From: Gammaproteobacteria bacterium
Lineage (GTDB): Bacteria; Pseudomonadota; Gammaproteobacteria; Pseudomonadales; UBA3067
Direction: 5' to 3'
Assembly: GCA_002402085.1 (NCBI GenBank)
Contig: NVVB01000002.1
Coordinates: forward strand, 119,980-128,223
Length of the DNA stretch: 8,244 nt
The position numbers were made by a program, and so were the translations under genes. This document shows, in pieces, positions 7,224 through 8,244 of the stretch. Numbering within the stretch: position 1 is the first letter of the stretch; each line of letters opens with the position of its first letter. A model generated the notes under the pieces. The model ran no database searches. It worked only from the letters and a program-made list of their open reading frames with translations, and was not told the origin of the DNA.

Positions 7224-7283
7224 TTCAAGCTCTCCGTCCTATGGATAGGTTTTCAGGGTTAACACGATATATCTTCAATCAAT

Positions 7284-7811
7284 TCAATCCGCAAACTCAC
7301 TACTCTTGGCATACAACACTTCAAGTAAATCCATTTCAAAGACGTCTTCTACCAACTCCCGAACCACTCCGTCCCCACCTTTGGTATTTAGAATAAAGCT
7401 AGCCAAATCCAAAATTCGAGGATGACTATCTATCGGGCATGCTGATATACCACAGAGACTCATTGCATAATAGTCATTCAAGTCGTTCCCCACGTACAAT
7501 ACCCGTTTTAGATCCAGGTCATGTTTAAGAGAAAGGTCCTTGATCGCCTTGACCTTATCCTCTACGCCCTGAACGACCGGCACTTTTATTTTGTTTGCCC
7601 GCGCAGTAACAACACCATTTTTCTCTGTTGATACAATAAAGCTCAATATTTCACTTTTTTTCAGCGCGTCAAATGCAAGCCCATCACTTCGACTACATCT
7701 CACCCATTCGCCACCGGACTTATCAACAAGCACGGTATTATTCGTTAACACCCCGTCAAAATCGAATATAACTGCACTTAGGGTCTGATAATCAATTTTA
7801 TATTTATTCAT
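7284..7811 (-). CDS. KdsC-like HAD phosphatase, probable nonulosonate-9-phosphate phosphatase
   Basis: A capless haloacid dehalogenase phosphatase of 175 residues, the usual KdsC size. Motif I is IFDFDGVLT (residues 15-23) with nucleophile D17 and acid/base D19. The substrate/oligomer segment RCSRSDGLAFDAL (38-50) follows. Motif II is VSTEKN (60-65), the conserved lysine is K86 in QGVEDKVKAI (81-90), motif III is YVGNDLND (106-113), and the C-terminal tail GGDGVVREL (145-153) is characteristic. KdsC removes phosphate from Kdo-8-phosphate. Close relatives dephosphorylate KDN-9-phosphate or Neu5Ac-9-phosphate, and similar domains are fused to some NeuA proteins. Placed 60 bases upstream of the NeuB-type synthase with no Kdo gene nearby, a 9-phosphate substrate is the better fit. 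ATG start (7809-7811); the upstream ribosome binding site is weak. Family certain, substrate inferred from context. Confidence 0.85.
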   Translation of the reverse strand: MNKYKIDYQTLSAVIFDFDGVLTNNTVLVDKSGGEWVRCSRSDGLAFDALKKSEILSFIVSTEKNGVVTARANKIKVPVVQGVEDKVKAIKDLSLKHDLDLKRVLYVGNDLNDYYAMSLCGISACPIDSHPRILDLASFILNTKGGDGVVRELVEDVFEMDLLEVLYAKSSEFAD

Positions 7812-7906
7812 GATAGTTTATGAATACCTAAAAGATATATTTAGCTTAACAATCTTCGGCGACATCATATTTTCACTTACAAAGTCAGACCATCGGATAT
7901 TACTTT

Positions 7907-8244
7907 TCAAACATTTATTTCTCGATGATTAGATATAACTTTTCTTAACACGACAAATACAACACCGACAAACAAACCCAGTACCGTAATCATTATGCAA
8001 TAAGTCGACCGCACCGGCCTTATTTTTTCTTCCGGAACTACAGCGGGATCGATAGTTTTAAGTACATACTCCTCTCTCACCTTTGCCAGCATCATGGTTT
8101 TAGTTTGGCTTTCGATCAAACTATAGAACACTTCTCTAAAGCCCAACACGCTTGTCTGAACCAAACTAGTCTTCAAGAAATCGATACTCTTTCTGGCATC
8201 TTCTAGATCCCTATTCCTGATTTTGTTATTCAAGTCATTTACCA
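7907..8244 (-). CDS. wzz: Wzz-type chain-length determinant, C-terminal fragment
   Basis: The frame is open to the right edge, so only the last ~111 codons are present; the first TTG in the frame (8231-8233) is not a start. The visible part begins with a polar, probably coiled-coil region rich in K, R, E and D. The linker DPAVVPEEKIRPVRS follows (62-76 counted from that TTG), the proline-rich element that precedes the second transmembrane helix of polysaccharide co-polymerases. The helix itself is YCIMITVLGLFVGVVFVVL (7946-8002). After it only about a dozen residues remain, so there is no fused tyrosine kinase. This makes it a PCP-1 type regulator, which sets O-antigen or capsule chain length in the inner membrane/periplasm and works with Wzy, found later in the same operon. 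It lies 95 bases before the phosphatase gene. Confidence 0.82.
   Translation of the reverse strand, partial: VNDLNNKIRNRDLEDARKSIDFLKTSLVQTSVLGFREVFYSLIESQTKTMMLAKVREEYVLKTIDPAVVPEEKIRPVRSTYCIMITVLGLFVGVVFVVLRKVISNHREINV

Noticed and set aside
7238..7249. Inverted repeat CCTA-TGGA-TAGG upstream of the synthase gene
   Set aside because: A four-base stem with a four-base loop is too weak for a terminator or riboswitch. It also lies too close to the ribosome binding site for a terminator within an operon.
7284..7811. Reading the HAD phosphatase as KdsC of the core Kdo pathway
   Set aside because: The motifs alone would allow it, but the gene sits directly before a NeuB-type synthase in a polysaccharide operon and no kdsA, kdsB or kdsD is present. 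A nonulosonate-9-phosphate role fits better, though it is not proven.
7812..7906. Possible internal promoter in the 95-base gap before the phosphatase gene
   Set aside because: TTGTTA followed 17 bases later by AGGTAT can be found on the minus strand, but the -10 match is poor and no better pair is present. The gap is simply A/T-rich.

Overview
The window is an internal piece of a Gram-negative surface-polysaccharide locus (O-antigen or capsule, Wzx/Wzy-dependent type). All nine genes, two of them cut by the window edges, lie on the minus strand, so the operon reads from right to left. Base composition is fairly AT-rich, intergenic gaps are 95 bases or less, and no terminator, insertion sequence, tRNA, CRISPR array or repeat family was found. 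A Wzz-type chain-length regulator together with a Wzy-like polymerase points to a gammaproteobacterium or similar Gram-negative. I cannot name the genus from sequence alone.

In transcription order the layout is: the C-terminal end of a Wzz/PCP-1 chain-length determinant (right edge); a KdsC-like HAD phosphatase; a short NeuB-type nonulosonic acid synthase; a GT4-like glycosyltransferase; a small sialyltransferase-like protein; a GT2 glycosyltransferase; a CgeB-like glycosyltransferase; an SpsF-type cytidylyltransferase; a Wzy-like polytopic membrane protein; and the first 56 codons of a SAM-dependent methyltransferase (left edge). No flippase (Wzx), initiating transferase or promoter region is in view, so these presumably lie outside.

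Taken together, the HAD phosphatase, the NeuB synthase and the cytidylyltransferase can account for three successive steps: condensing a hexose phosphate with phosphoenolpyruvate, removing the 9-phosphate, and activating with CMP. No NeuC-type epimerase or PseB/PseC/PseH/PseG-type gene is in view. This fits a phosphorylated route to a nonulosonic acid such as KDN (deaminated sialic acid), known from animals and described in Bacteroides, rather than the usual bacterial Neu5Ac, pseudaminic or legionaminic routes. The sialyltransferase-like protein would then transfer the CMP-activated sugar, and the other three glycosyltransferases would finish the repeat unit. Wzy would polymerise it and Wzz would set chain length. 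The product identity is inference; the family assignments are much firmer.

Two details deserve attention. The synthase ends right after its TIM-barrel domain and has no C-terminal SAF (antifreeze-like) domain. At least three genes lack an ATG at the position that best fits a ribosome binding site: the polymerase uses TTG, the sialyltransferase-like gene GTG, and the CgeB-like gene either TTG or possibly ATT. No gene-free stretch exceeds 95 bases.
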